Source of the DNA: Tunicatimonas pelagia
GTDB lineage: Bacteria > Bacteroidota > Bacteroidia > Cytophagales > Cyclobacteriaceae
Reading direction: 5' to 3'
DNA: 64,000 bases
Assembly: GCF_030506325.1 (NCBI RefSeq)
Contig: NZ_CP120683.1
Span: 3,237,001 to 3,301,000 of the forward strand
The position numbers and the translations under genes were made by a program. Each line of letters begins with the position of its first letter. The stretch's first letter is position 1. The notes under the pieces were generated by a model. It searched no databases. It saw nothing but the letters and a program-made list of their open reading frames with translations, and was not told the origin of the DNA. Below, one piece after another: positions 1 to 8,854 of this stretch.

Positions 1-256
1 GATGACGGCGCAATGCATCTTTATCCGTATTGGCTGGGTAGCCAGGAGCCATATGTACTAGATCGTCTACCCAAATTTCAAGCTTTCTATCCAGGCTAGC
101 ATCATTATCATCCAGGACGCTTAAAATTGCCTGCACGGCTGCTTGGTCATTCTGAGCGTTATAAGATGGTTCGTCAGCGGCAGGTTGACATCTAGCGAGG
201 AAAATCAGCATTACAACAGCGAAGCAATTGATATAGCTTCTTTTCAGCTTAATCAT
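1..256 (-). CDS. NTF2-like (DUF4440/SnoaL type) lipoprotein, partial
   Basis: The reading frame opens with ATG at 256 and runs off the left edge, so only about 85 N-terminal residues are visible. They form a lipoprotein signal peptide: a basic start (MIKLKRSY), a hydrophobic stretch (AVVMLIFLA), then a lipobox LARC with the Cys near residue 23. After it come a helix (QAAVQAILSVLDDND) and a segment ending WVDDLVHMAPGYP, which is the usual first part of DUF4440/SnoaL-like NTF2-fold domains (helix, then a W/F-x-D-D...M-x-P-G strand). The product should be a lipid-anchored envelope protein of unknown substrate. The gene is divergent from another NTF2-like gene at 2143, with an insertion sequence between them. 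The family call is inference from a fragment. Confidence 0.62.
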   Translation of the reverse strand, partial: MIKLKRSYINCFAVVMLIFLARCQPAADEPSYNAQNDQAAVQAILSVLDDNDASLDRKLEIWVDDLVHMAPGYPANTDKDALRRH

Positions 257-519
257 ACACAACAATTTGACGGAAGACTTTCAGCGATGAAGCTATACAA
301 CTCTAAGCATTGATTCTTGCCAATTTGCGTAAACTCTCCGAGATTTCACTTATAGTGAATACGAGCGACACGGAATACTTGACCATCGGGTAAAATTCCT
401 TGACGAACGGGAGAAAACTGCGTTTGTGGCTATAACAAGCCCTGCTCGAGTCATAATAAGCCATTCATCAAGTTTCTCTTACCACTGGGCATATAGATTT
501 TGAGAAGCCGTCGCACTGG

Positions 520-549
520 ATTTGATTTGAGTGTATAACAAAAAGGGTG
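520..549 (+). repeat. Left inverted repeat of the IS (529-549) with target duplication (520-528)
   Basis: Bases 529-549 begin GAGTGTATAAC and end GGGTG. They match the reverse complement of 2089-2109 at 18 of 21 positions. The nine bases just outside, 520-528, read ATTTGATTT and recur directly outside the other end at 2110-2118. This is the pattern left by transposition with a 9-bp target-site duplication. Confidence 0.9.
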
Positions 550-2109
550 TAACTCAGGCAGCTTTTTGGTAAAGAGCTTGTTGTTCGTGTTTGACTACTG
601 TTTGTAGGTAGTTGTCCCAATCGCCGTTCTTTCTGACGGCTCGTAGGTTGAGCATATTCTGCGCACCTTGTTTTCCCCAATGCATGCCGTTTCTCTCCAT
701 ACGGCTCTTTACAAAATGTCCACAGGCACTTTCCACCGCTCCGGTGGTGATAGGAAATCCTAGCTGTAGATAGGTTTTGTAATCTACCATATGCTGATGG
801 TTGGTCAGGTAGGTGATGGCTCGTTGGACAGTGTCACGCTTGTATTGAGACAAGGTAGCCTGTTGCAAGATAACTTGCCATTGCTGTCGTACCTCATCAT
901 GCTGGCTGTCTAGTAACAAGGCGGCTTGGCTTCTCACCCAAGCAAAACGATTGGGATGCTTCTCCCCCCAATGAGCGTTAGCCACCTTCCAAACGTACTC
1001 TAGCAAGTGAATAAAATCCAGTACGTAGGCCTCTACCCGATGGGTAACTTTCTTTTCTTCTACCACTTGCCGAACTGCTTTTTCTAAGGCTCGGTCACCG
1101 TCTATCAAAACGATGATCGGCTTTTTTGCACTAGCATCGCGCCGAAGTAGGTTTTCCACCCCGTAGCGGATGGCCCCTACCTTGTCTGAGAGAAAGGCTC
1201 GTAGATGCTTGTGCTCGTGCCAGGTATGCCCTCCATCGGGCTTCTGCGGCTCATGGGTAGGGCAAAACAAGCTCTCTAAGAGTTCTTGAGCCTGCCGGGG
1301 CCGCGGGGTAAACGAACTGCTCAGGCTTACTGTGGCTTCTTTTTTGACCCCCTTCTTCTGTCCTTTGCTCAGACGAACCGCCGTACTTTCCTCAGCTCGC
1401 TGAGTTTCGCTGCGACGAATGGGCACCCCCTTACCGTCAAAGCCTACGCTCAAATGAGTACCATCTTCTATGTTTTCCCAGGCTTGTTGCTCATAAAAGT
1501 CTTTTACTTGCTCGCAAAGCCTGTAACTACACCGTTGGCTTTGCATACCCCTTAGGGGATGACCTAAGATGCGCTCCAACTGCTCAGCACTTTGGGCAAA
1601 GTCCATCTCGGTGGCCCCATACCCTAACCAATCATCCAATACGTAAGAATAGTTGCTCTTGGGTAAGCCCAACGCTTCGTCCAGCCGGTAATAGCTCTTA
1701 CCAGTGGTTGAGTAATACTTGGGGCGGGCAATGGATAACGGGCCAAAAATGCTTCGGTAAGGCCGACTACGCAGCCCGGTGTTCTTCATCTTTTCCCCTG
1801 CACGATCAACGGGAACCCCCTGAACAGCGACTACCTGTTGTATACTCAAAATGTAGTATTCTAACAGTTGAAAACCTAACTGCAATAAACTGGTAAACAA
1901 AGACCGCTCTACCTGATGAATTCTCATTCCTTCTTTACTTCGGGCATCCATTTGGGCTATTATCTGATCTAAGTGTTGTCTTATCTGGTTGATTTTTGCT
2001 TCCTTTACTTCCATAGCGAGTTTTTTTGATGGTGGTTGAAGACCTCAAAATTAAGGGAATCTCTGCATTCCCACTCGCTTTTCCTCTGCACCCAATTCGT
2101 TATACACTC
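529..2109 (-). mobile_element. Complete insertion sequence, ISKra4-type, 1,581 bp
   Basis: The element is bounded by 21-bp imperfect terminal inverted repeats (529-549 and 2089-2109, 18/21 matching) and flanked by an identical 9-bp direct repeat ATTTGATTT (520-528 and 2110-2118). It holds one transposase gene that fills nearly the whole element on the minus strand and looks intact. The identical duplication and the uninterrupted gene suggest a recent and possibly still active insertion. It sits 24 bases upstream of the start codon of the NTF2-like gene at 2143, so it has probably displaced or replaced that gene's promoter. The family name comes from transposase motifs, not from a database match. 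Confidence 0.9.
554..2014 (-). CDS. ISKra4 family transposase (DDE type)
   Basis: This 486-residue protein is the transposase of the surrounding insertion sequence. Three segments fit an RNase H-like DDE core. FDGKGVPIRR (near residue 193) carries the first Asp. VLIDGDRALEKA (near 300) carries the second. GAVESACGHFVKSRMERNGM (near 430) carries the Glu and is typical of ISKra4 proteins, as is the DGKGVP box. Between the first two lies a Lys-rich segment (KGQKKGVKKEATV). The N-terminal 60 residues are helical and probably bind DNA. The stop lies 25 bases inside the left inverted repeat's outer edge and the start lies 95 bases inside the right end, so the gene fills the element. No frameshift or internal stop is seen. 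Confidence 0.9.
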   Translation of the reverse strand: MEVKEAKINQIRQHLDQIIAQMDARSKEGMRIHQVERSLFTSLLQLGFQLLEYYILSIQQVVAVQGVPVDRAGEKMKNTGLRSRPYRSIFGPLSIARPKYYSTTGKSYYRLDEALGLPKSNYSYVLDDWLGYGATEMDFAQSAEQLERILGHPLRGMQSQRCSYRLCEQVKDFYEQQAWENIEDGTHLSVGFDGKGVPIRRSETQRAEESTAVRLSKGQKKGVKKEATVSLSSSFTPRPRQAQELLESLFCPTHEPQKPDGGHTWHEHKHLRAFLSDKVGAIRYGVENLLRRDASAKKPIIVLIDGDRALEKAVRQVVEEKKVTHRVEAYVLDFIHLLEYVWKVANAHWGEKHPNRFAWVRSQAALLLDSQHDEVRQQWQVILQQATLSQYKRDTVQRAITYLTNHQHMVDYKTYLQLGFPITTGAVESACGHFVKSRMERNGMHWGKQGAQNMLNLRAVRKNGDWDNYLQTVVKHEQQALYQKAA

Positions 2110-2118
2110 ATTTGATTT
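2089..2118 (-). repeat. Right inverted repeat of the IS (2089-2109) with target duplication (2110-2118)
   Basis: Read on the minus strand, 2109-2089 starts GAGTGTATAAC and ends GGGTG, matching the left end at 18 of 21 bases. The following nine bases ATTTGATTT duplicate 520-528. With the IS and one repeat copy removed, the ancestral sequence would read straight from the left flank into the ATG at 2143. Confidence 0.9.
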
Positions 2119-2142
2119 GATCCGTAACTAAAAATCAAATTC

Positions 2143-3075
2143 ATGCGAATTCCTTTAATCCTCACTTGCAGTCTCTTCTTTTCCTTTTTCTACGCCAATG
2201 CTCAGAACGAGGGAATCATTGTTTCGGAAGCGGTTGAGCAACAGATCCAAAAATTATCCAAACTACGAACCACTGCTGAAAAAAATGATGATCTGGAGAG
2301 CTTTCTAACCTACTACCACGAAGATGCGATCAGTATGCCCGAGTACCAACCTACGCTTACGGGTATCGATGAAATTACCGCCTTCTACCAGCAGATTTTT
2401 CGCCAACAAGATATTAGTATCCTTCAAAGAACGGCTGAAGAAGTTGTTCGTCTTGATAGTACGTTTGTTGAGATTGGCGTCTTTAGTAAAGAATATACTG
2501 ACTTAGAATTAGACACGACTTTCGTTCAAAACGGTAAATACTGGAATGTTTGGGGAGTTCGGCCAGATAGTAGCTTAGTCCTCAAGGGAGAATCCTACGG
2601 CTTTTTTCATCCGGTTGAGCATCCGGAAGCATTGACTGTTGAATTACCCGCTGGAAAATCTTCAGCAGAAACTTTTTATTTCACCCAGCATATCCCCTTG
2701 GAACTACGAGCCTACAATGCTTTAAATGAAAAGTATGTCAGCCTGCGTTCGGGTGAGTTGCGATCAGAATTCTATACTGATGATGCTAAGTTTATGCCCT
2801 TCCAGGAACCAACTGTCAGCGGTATTGATGAAATAAAGCCCTACCTGATTCAGTACAACCAGGGGGATGTAACCATTGATTCTATAGCCGTCTATACCTA
2901 TCACTACGAAGCGACCGATGACCATATCCTCGAGTACTCCAAATTTAGAGTGAAATGGACTGTGCCCAATTTTTCCGGAAGAACCGAAGGCAAAGGTATC
3001 CGAATCTGGCAACGCCAAGCCGACCATTCTCTCAGAATGTACCGCAATATCGGCACCCACAATCATCTGGATTAG
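2143..3075 (+). CDS. Secreted protein with two tandem NTF2-like (DUF4440-type) domains
   Basis: The 310-residue product starts with a Sec signal peptide (hydrophobic LILTCSLFFSFFYANA, cleavage probably after ANA at about residue 20). Two homologous halves follow. The first (about 30-130) contains FLTYYHEDAISMPEYQPTL, then GIDEI. The second (about 185-300) contains EFYTDDAKFMPFQEPTV, then GIDEI. Both show the DUF4440/SnoaL pattern of an acidic D-A strand, an M-P turn, and a G-x-D-E-I helix start. The fold often forms small-molecule pockets, but no catalytic role can be assigned. The IS upstream ends 33 bases before the start codon, so expression may now depend on IS-borne sequence. The gene is probably the divergent partner of the lipoprotein at the left edge. 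Confidence 0.72.
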   Translation: MRIPLILTCSLFFSFFYANAQNEGIIVSEAVEQQIQKLSKLRTTAEKNDDLESFLTYYHEDAISMPEYQPTLTGIDEITAFYQQIFRQQDISILQRTAEEVVRLDSTFVEIGVFSKEYTDLELDTTFVQNGKYWNVWGVRPDSSLVLKGESYGFFHPVEHPEALTVELPAGKSSAETFYFTQHIPLELRAYNALNEKYVSLRSGELRSEFYTDDAKFMPFQEPTVSGIDEIKPYLIQYNQGDVTIDSIAVYTYHYEATDDHILEYSKFRVKWTVPNFSGRTEGKGIRIWQRQADHSLRMYRNIGTHNHLD

Positions 3076-3090
3076 CAAAATAGAGTTTCC

Positions 3091-3129
3091 CTGGATGAGC
3101 GATAGCGCGCGGCGCCCGGCGAATTCCGG
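3091..3129 (+). repeat. Dispersed intergenic element, copy 1
   Basis: About 39 bases between the NTF2-like gene and the receptor gene recur at 27641-27679. Shared parts are GGATGAGC at the left and CGCCCGGCGAATTCCGG at the right, with a more variable AGCG-containing middle. Both copies are intergenic and GC-rich against their surroundings. The right part contains CCGG on both sides of GAATTC, so it can fold. The function is unknown. Confidence 0.6.
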
Positions 3130-3231
3130 GGTCTCCTGCATAGTAGGAAGAAGACCCTGTCGGAGCGTTCCACGCTGGACGCCAACCGGAACAAGTCCGA
3201 GGATACATATAATCACAAAACACCCTAAAAG

Positions 3232-5694
3232 ATGTCTACGAAAACAATCATACTTACTTGGCTACTTGGTTGGTTCATACAGCCTGCGCTGGCTCAACTA
3301 TCCGGAAAAGTGACTAATGCCAGTGGCACGGCCTTACCTTTTGTAAATGTACTGCTACTCAACGCGGCTGATTCAGCTCTGGCGAAAGGAGCTATCACTG
3401 ACGAATCTGGTACTTACATTTTAGAAAGCGTTACCTCTGGAACGTACCTTCTCCAGTTTCGGGCGGTAGGATGGCAGACCTACGAATCTTCCTCTTTTGA
3501 CGTAGCAAACGGAGAGCAACAAGACATTGGAACTCAGGTATTGAGTGAAGATACCCAGCAATTGAGCGAAGTCGTTATTCAAGCGGAGAAGCCTCTATTT
3601 CAGCAGGGGATAGACCGAACAGTTGTTAACGTTGAGAGTAGCGTGATGACTAGGGGAAGTTCGGCTTTACAAGTACTAGAACGATCACCCGGAGTGTCGC
3701 TAGATCACCAAAACGGGGGCATTATGCTGAACGGACAAAGCGGAGTAGCCGTGATGATAAACGGAAAATTAATGCGCCTACCCGTCGCCCAGGTAGTAGC
3801 GATGCTGAACGGTATGAGTGCGGACAATATTGAGACAATAGAGTTACTAACTAGCCCTCCTGCCAAATACGATGCGGAAGGAAATGCCGGAATCATTAAT
3901 ATCATACTCAAAGAAAACGAGGAAGTCGGCACTACGGGTACGCTCTCCGTTACCGGAGGACTGGGAGTTGGCGAAAAAGCGGCAACCAGTGTCAATCTCT
4001 CTCATAACAGTAGTAAAGTCAATGTCTACGGATCATACGCCTTTCTACACGACCATAGCTACAGCGACTTGTGGGTAAAAGGGAACCAAGATATGCCGGA
4101 TCTGGGAGGTGAATTAGATGTATATTTTCTAAACACTACCCATTTAGTATCTGACAACCACAATGCTACGCTGGGCTTAGAAGCTTATTTGGGAAATACC
4201 ACTATCGGGATCAATAGCACTTACAACCATAGCCAGGTATTTTCCGAACGAGCCAACCGGGGCGAGTATACTCCCATACAAGCCCCTTTTCTACTGATGG
4301 AGGCGAATATTGATGCAACCAATCGCTGGAAGAATAGCAATACTTCGCTATTTCTGGAGAAGGAACTAAAGGAAGGCGAAAAGCTGAGCTTCAACGCTGA
4401 TTATTTGTATTATAAAAACGAAAACCCATCCGAAATTTCCACCCGCTTTTCTGACCAAGCGTCTAATGAGGTTAACCCCAAAGGCAACATTTTTTCCAAC
4501 CGCCAGCGTGGTATCGCTAATACTCCAATTCACGTAGGGGTGATTAGTCTGGATTATACGAAGCAATGGAATGAAAAAGTACGCCTGGAAACTGGTGTCA
4601 AGGGGGCATACACTCGTAGTACCAGTTTGTCAAGAATAGATAGTTGGGAAGACAATGAGTGGGTAAACACCTCTCGAACCTCAAACGACATTGCCATGAA
4701 CGAGCGCACTGGCGCGGTTTACGCATCTTCGTCTTGGCAGATAAGTCCATCAGCCGAGTTGAAGATAGGCACCCGCTACGAATATTCTCACACCCGTACT
4801 GACGCTGAAAAAGAAGAAAACAAGATTGATCGAAGACTTGGAAAACTGTTCCCTAGTTTGTTCTTCTCCAAAAAAGTGGGAGATCATACTACCTGGCAAC
4901 TATCTTACACCAAAAGAATTAGCCGCCCGACCTATAACGATCTGGCCTCCTATCTTACTTACAGTGGCCCAATGTCGGTTTTTACCGGAAATCCACTGTT
5001 GCAACCCACGATTACCAACAATGTAAAAGTAGGTTATATCTATCGCGGATACTCATTTTCGGTGCTAGCCGGTCGGGATGATTATCCTATCGCTCGCTTT
5101 CAATTGACCGAAAACCCGGAGCGGGATTTGCTATACGTAGCTCCTCAGAATTTGAAGTATCAGAACAATCTCACCTTCCAAGCCGATATTCCCATTTCAA
5201 TCACTGATTGGTGGACTATAAACCAGGGATGGGTAGGCGGTTGGCGTCAATTTGAATTGGATTATACTTTGGTACCCGCTGCTAAAACCTACTTTGCCTA
5301 TTCGCTGTACGGGAACCAGACCATTAAACTTCCTCGTCAGTTTTTTGTGGAAATTTCCGGATGGTATAACTCACCTTCTTACAAAGGGTCGGTAAAGATT
5401 GGCGGATTTGGTATGTTAAACATGGGCGTAAAGAAAGAATTAAGCAATAACCGAGGAAGCTTTCAAATAGCGGTCACTGACGTGTTACAATCTATGCAGA
5501 TCAGAGCTAGGTACGGGGGCTTAACCGAAGAAGCCTTCGCAGTGAATACGCACACCAACTTCCGTACTGAATCCTCCCGATCACGTATCATCAAACTTAC
5601 CTACTCCCGATCTTTTGGCAGCAGTGAAGCAACCAATAAACGATCGCGAGTTCGTAGGTCAAGAGAGGAAGAAAATAGAGTGAGAAAAGAGTAG
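3232..5694 (+). CDS. Outer-membrane beta-barrel receptor with carboxypeptidase-like N-domain and plug (TonB-dependent receptor type)
   Basis: This 820-residue protein has a signal peptide (TIILTWLLGWFIQPALA), a CarboxypepD_reg-like beta-sandwich at about 23-105 (SGKVTNASGTALPFVNVLL, then DESGTYILESV), a plug domain at about 120-230 (VMTRGSSALQVLERSPGVSL, MLNGMSADNIETIELLTSPP, GNAGIINIILKEN), and a long barrel to the C terminus. The layout fits the outer-membrane-protein beta-barrel family common in Bacteroidota. It resembles SusC/TonB receptors, but there is no SusD partner nearby. No TonB box is obvious. The C terminus ends in a very basic tail (RSRVRRSREEENRVRKE), which is unusual because barrels normally end in an aromatic residue after the last strand. 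The ligand is unknown. A hairpin overlaps the stop codon. Confidence 0.87.
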   Translation: MSTKTIILTWLLGWFIQPALAQLSGKVTNASGTALPFVNVLLLNAADSALAKGAITDESGTYILESVTSGTYLLQFRAVGWQTYESSSFDVANGEQQDIGTQVLSEDTQQLSEVVIQAEKPLFQQGIDRTVVNVESSVMTRGSSALQVLERSPGVSLDHQNGGIMLNGQSGVAVMINGKLMRLPVAQVVAMLNGMSADNIETIELLTSPPAKYDAEGNAGIINIILKENEEVGTTGTLSVTGGLGVGEKAATSVNLSHNSSKVNVYGSYAFLHDHSYSDLWVKGNQDMPDLGGELDVYFLNTTHLVSDNHNATLGLEAYLGNTTIGINSTYNHSQVFSERANRGEYTPIQAPFLLMEANIDATNRWKNSNTSLFLEKELKEGEKLSFNADYLYYKNENPSEISTRFSDQASNEVNPKGNIFSNRQRGIANTPIHVGVISLDYTKQWNEKVRLETGVKGAYTRSTSLSRIDSWEDNEWVNTSRTSNDIAMNERTGAVYASSSWQISPSAELKIGTRYEYSHTRTDAEKEENKIDRRLGKLFPSLFFSKKVGDHTTWQLSYTKRISRPTYNDLASYLTYSGPMSVFTGNPLLQPTITNNVKVGYIYRGYSFSVLAGRDDYPIARFQLTENPERDLLYVAPQNLKYQNNLTFQADIPISITDWWTINQGWVGGWRQFELDYTLVPAAKTYFAYSLYGNQTIKLPRQFFVEISGWYNSPSYKGSVKIGGFGMLNMGVKKELSNNRGSFQIAVTDVLQSMQIRARYGGLTEEAFAVNTHTNFRTESSRSRIIKLTYSRSFGSSEATNKRSRVRRSREEENRVRKE

Positions 5695-5726
5695 GAGCAC
5701 AATCAATTATGTTCCTATCCCTTTTT
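5692..5726 (+). terminator. Probable intrinsic terminator after the receptor gene
   Basis: TAGGAGCA (5692-5699, including the stop codon) pairs with TGTTCCTA (5710-5717) across a 10-base loop, with one G-T wobble. A T-run (5722-5726) follows within five bases. It lies between convergent genes. Confidence 0.5.
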
Positions 5727-7090
5727 CAAGCTTTAGCAAAATGCTGATAGAATAGCGAGATAGTTTCTATGCCTTTCAAGAAGTTGAAGACCCCGTAACT
5801 TTCGTTGGGAGAATGAATGGCGTCTTCGTCCAATCCAAAACCCATCAGCAATGAGTCAATACCTAATTCTTTTTGAAATAATGATACAATCGGAATACTA
5901 CCGCCTTCGCGGGTTAGGAATGGTTCTTTCCCCCAGGCATCCTGAAAGGCTTGTTTCGCTGCTTCAATCGCGGGAGAATCGGTAGGTACTACTGCGGGTT
6001 CGCCCCCGTGGTGGGGAGAGACTTTCACCTGAACGGTTTCGGGGGCGATAGATTCAAAGTGCTTGGTGAATAACTCGTCGATCTCATCGGGATGCTGGTT
6101 GGGTACCAGACGCATGGAGATTTTAGCGTAGGCTTTGGATGGCAATACCGTTTTGGCACCTTCGCTAATGTAGCCGCCCCAAATACCATTTACATCCAGC
6201 GTAGGCCGGATGCCAATTCGTTCCAACGTAGTGTATCCATCTTCGCCAGTGAGTTTCTGAACACCCAACTCCTGCTTATATTTTTCGTCATCCTGCGGTG
6301 CCCGGTTAATTTCGGCTCGTTCTTCTTGACTTAATTCAACCACTTTATCGTAAAAACCTGGAATAGTAATACGCCCTTGCTCATCGTGCAATGAAGCAAT
6401 CATTTGGCAAAGCACATTAATCGGATTGGCTACTGTACCACCAAACATGCCGGAGTGCAGATCAACTCTGGGCCCGGCTACTTCTACTTCCATGTAGCTT
6501 AGTCCGCGTAAACCAACCGTGATGGATGGGTTCTCGTTATCAATAATTCCGGTGTCCGAGATCAGTACTACGTCGGCTTGTAGCTTTTCACGGTTATCTT
6601 TTACAAATCCGGCAAGATGGTTAGACCCTACTTCTTCTTCACCTTCAATCATAAACTTTACGTTGCAGGGCAGCGCATCGTTGGCCAGCATAGTTTCCAG
6701 GGCTTTCACGTGCATGTACATTTGCCCTTTATCATCGCAGGCACCCCGGGCGTAAATTTTCCCATCCCGGATTTCCGGCTCAAACGGGGGCGATTTCCAG
6801 AGTTCGTAGGGATCAGCGGGCTGCACATCGTAGTGACCGTAGACTAAGACGGTTGGCTTACTTGGATCAACCATCTTTTCGGCATATACAATCGGGTAGC
6901 CATCAGTTTCAACAACCTCGGCTTTGTCTACTTTAGCTTCTAACAGTCGCTCTTTTACAAAATCGGCGGTTCGCCGTACATCATCGGCAAATTTAGAATC
7001 GGTGCTGACCGACGGAATCCGCAATAGATCAAATAATTCGTCTAAAAAACGATCTTGATTTTCCTCAACGTAGGTTTGAAAGGTAGACAT
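5726..7090 (-). CDS. M20 family dipeptidase/carboxypeptidase
   Basis: This zinc peptidase of the M20 (CNDP/dipeptidase) family is 454 residues from the chosen start. The frame is open for 21 more codons upstream, but that leader is low-complexity (Ile/Thr-rich) and overlaps the intergenic repeat, so ATG 7090 (MSTFQTYVEENQDRF) is preferred. Visible motifs are the first metal site GHYDVQP, the bridging segment RGACDDKGQMYMHVKALE, the catalytic EGEEEVGS, and a C-terminal metal His in GLDEDAIHSPNESYG. The dimerisation lid lies in the middle. The product is probably cytoplasmic, since no signal peptide is seen, and cleaves dipeptides or modified amino-acid conjugates. It stands alone, convergent with the receptor gene. 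Confidence 0.88.
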   Translation of the reverse strand: MSTFQTYVEENQDRFLDELFDLLRIPSVSTDSKFADDVRRTADFVKERLLEAKVDKAEVVETDGYPIVYAEKMVDPSKPTVLVYGHYDVQPADPYELWKSPPFEPEIRDGKIYARGACDDKGQMYMHVKALETMLANDALPCNVKFMIEGEEEVGSNHLAGFVKDNREKLQADVVLISDTGIIDNENPSITVGLRGLSYMEVEVAGPRVDLHSGMFGGTVANPINVLCQMIASLHDEQGRITIPGFYDKVVELSQEERAEINRAPQDDEKYKQELGVQKLTGEDGYTTLERIGIRPTLDVNGIWGGYISEGAKTVLPSKAYAKISMRLVPNQHPDEIDELFTKHFESIAPETVQVKVSPHHGGEPAVVPTDSPAIEAAKQAFQDAWGKEPFLTREGGSIPIVSLFQKELGIDSLLMGFGLDEDAIHSPNESYGVFNFLKGIETISLFYQHFAKA

Positions 7091-7096
7091 ATTCTT

Positions 7097-7125
7097 TAGT
7101 GTTATGGTGCTAATCGTTATTGTGC
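7097..7125. repeat. Dispersed TAACAC/GTGTTA-type intergenic repeat
   Basis: The short spacer between the M20 gene and the APH-like gene reads TAGTGTTATGGTGC, then further GTTATTGTGC words. The same words recur in many other spacers of this window (near 8162, 14005, 15002, 15830, 21040 and 39234). Confidence 0.55.
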
Positions 7126-7165
7126 TATTGACTGCGTTGTTTATGATCTTCAATCGCTGTCTGAA

Positions 7166-8161
7166 TTACTTTTCTATTGAAGAAAGCTGATGAATAATAT
7201 TCTCAAGCGTTTTTTCTATCTCACATTTTGGCCACAGAGGGTTTTTGATTCCATCAGCATTATTTGCTCTCGCGCCCAAGTGAAATATTCTCATCAATAC
7301 TTCAAAATACGGTATTAACCTTTTTTCTTCTACCTTCAAAGGTCGTATTTGTTCGTATCCTTCCAAAAATTTGGCTTTATTTTGCTTGTTACTTCGCTCA
7401 TACTTGAAGAAGCTGCCTAAATCATAGTGCAGATAGCCGTAGCCGCAAAAATCAAAGTCAAATATCGTCATTTTCTTGGATGACTTCTCTAAAAATACAT
7501 TCTCGTAATGCGGATCACCGTGGCATATTCCTTTAGGCAGCCTGCCTAGGTTGCTCATATCTATTTTCTCCGCTAGTTTTTGCTCAAGACCAGCTACTTT
7601 TTGCAGTATATCACTCGAGTTACCCAATCTCGATTTCAAAAATTTATAGGTGGATGCAAAGATTTCTGGATGAGTATACCGTTTGGACAATCTTTTGTCC
7701 TCCCTTTTTTCAGTCACATTATGCAATCGCCCCAAATGTTCTCCGAATAATCTAGCCGTTTTACTATTAAGCGACGATATACTTTCTCCGACGGCATAAC
7801 TAAAAAGAACAGCATATCGAGTTCCTTCAGGACAATTCAGTTCAATGACAAAATTGCCATTAATATTAGCAATTGGGTAGGAAACAGGTATGTGTGCATC
7901 TTTCAGTAGTAGGAGAAAGTCAATTTCTCCGTGAATATCATCGAGTGACTTCCAATTATGTCGGTATACTCTTAGTATATATTTAGATACTTCTGTAGTG
8001 ACAAGGTAAGTATCATTAAAACCTTGATGCAGATATTCTACCTTAAGCTTCTCAGGTAAATCGTAGATTTCAGTCAGGATTGAACTCAAGGAAAGAGAGG
8101 AGGCTACCGAATACTCGACGGCTAACTCAGGAACTTCTTTCATAGATGTATAAGTATTCAT
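7166..8161 (-). CDS. APH-fold phosphotransferase (aminoglycoside phosphotransferase/SrkA-like)
   Basis: This protein kinase-like small-molecule phosphotransferase is about 331 residues from ATG 8161. An in-frame ATG 36 bases upstream lies in repeat sequence and is less likely. The N-lobe has FNDTYLVTT followed by KYILRVYR, a Lys/Arg-bearing strand. The catalytic loop is ICHGDPHYENVFLE (near residue 225), the H-G-D-x-H-x-x-N Brenner motif. The metal-binding segment is TIFDFDFCGYGYLHYDLGSF. The substrate is unknown, because this fold covers aminoglycosides, choline, homoserine and Ser/Thr protein kinases. Base composition is somewhat lower in G+C than the flanking genes (24 of 60 in one sampled line), a weak hint of transfer. 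No resistance phenotype should be inferred. Confidence 0.8.
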   Translation of the reverse strand: MNTYTSMKEVPELAVEYSVASSLSLSSILTEIYDLPEKLKVEYLHQGFNDTYLVTTEVSKYILRVYRHNWKSLDDIHGEIDFLLLLKDAHIPVSYPIANINGNFVIELNCPEGTRYAVLFSYAVGESISSLNSKTARLFGEHLGRLHNVTEKREDKRLSKRYTHPEIFASTYKFLKSRLGNSSDILQKVAGLEQKLAEKIDMSNLGRLPKGICHGDPHYENVFLEKSSKKMTIFDFDFCGYGYLHYDLGSFFKYERSNKQNKAKFLEGYEQIRPLKVEEKRLIPYFEVLMRIFHLGARANNADGIKNPLWPKCEIEKTLENIIHQLSSIEK

Positions 8162-8212
8162 TAACACTTTAACACCATTTCGTGGCGACCCTAACACAAT
8201 AACACCAAAATG
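8162..8212. repeat. TAACAC repeat with GTGGCGACC core, copy 1
   Basis: The spacer upstream of the APH-like gene reads TTTAACACC, four variable bases, GTGGCGACC, two variable bases, then AACAC. The same arrangement (TTTAACACC, GTGGCGGCC, AACAC) occurs at 21099-21126 in an unrelated spacer. The two copies share their core as well as the TAACAC words, so they look like copies of one small element. Confidence 0.55.
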
Positions 8213-8854
8213 CTAATCCTTCTTCACAAAAAGATACGTGCGGTTTTCGTCTCCGCTAAGCAATCGCCGGATATTTTTCTGGTGAGTAACCACTAGTAGT
8301 ACAAACATGGCGAAGCCGAAAGCAATTAGCAGGGGTTCTCCGGTTCGGAAGGGGCGCAGTAATAGAAGTAGGGGGAATGACAATGCCGCCAGCAGCGAGC
8401 CTAGCGAGACGTATTTGGTAGAGATAAGAATGATGAGAAATACCAGCGCACACAGTAGAGCAACTACTGGCTGAATGATAAGTACCATACCCGACAAGGT
8501 AGCTACCCCCTTGCCTCCGTCAAACTTCGTAAATACCGGAAAGATGTGACCTACGACGGCTATAATTCCTAAGAGCAGCTGAAATTCAATCAATCGATCA
8601 GCCGGGATAATATCTTGTTGCAGTAGCACTCTAGCCAATGAAGTAGCCGCCGCTCCTTTCAGCATATCGAGCAGTAGGACAATAATACCGGCTCGTTTAC
8701 CTAGCACCCGGAAAGTGTTGGTGGCTCCGGCATTTCCGCTGCCGTGCTCCCGCACATCAACTTCGTACATTCGCTGGCCGTACCAAACTGCCGAGGGAAT
8801 AGAACCTAATAAATACGCTAAAAGTATCGCACAACCTATATAAACAATTATCAT
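8213..8854 (-). CDS. plsY: Glycerol-3-phosphate acyltransferase PlsY
   Basis: PlsY transfers the acyl group of acyl-phosphate to glycerol 3-phosphate, the first step of phospholipid synthesis, in the cytoplasmic membrane. The 213 residues match the family's usual size and contain its three conserved loops: GSIPSAVWYG near residue 17, GSGNAGATNTFRVLGKRAG near 38-56, and GHIFPVFTKFDGGKGVAT near 107-124. Several hydrophobic helices fit the multi-span topology. It ends about 50 bases before the APH-like start. It is preceded by about 120 bases and the C-terminal end of the large secreted protein on the same strand, so co-transcription with that gene is possible. Confidence 0.95.
   Translation of the reverse strand: MIIVYIGCAILLAYLLGSIPSAVWYGQRMYEVDVREHGSGNAGATNTFRVLGKRAGIIVLLLDMLKGAAATSLARVLLQQDIIPADRLIEFQLLLGIIAVVGHIFPVFTKFDGGKGVATLSGMVLIIQPVVALLCALVFLIILISTKYVSLGSLLAALSFPLLLLLRPFRTGEPLLIAFGFAMFVLLVVTHQKNIRRLLSGDENRTYLFVKKD

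Noticed and set aside
1286-1555. Open frame opposite the transposase gene
   Set aside because: It is an antisense shadow of a clearly recognised transposase.
2764-3216. Minus-strand open frame over the end of the NTF2-like gene
   Set aside because: It overlaps a gene with a good signal peptide and domain pattern, and shows no motif of its own.
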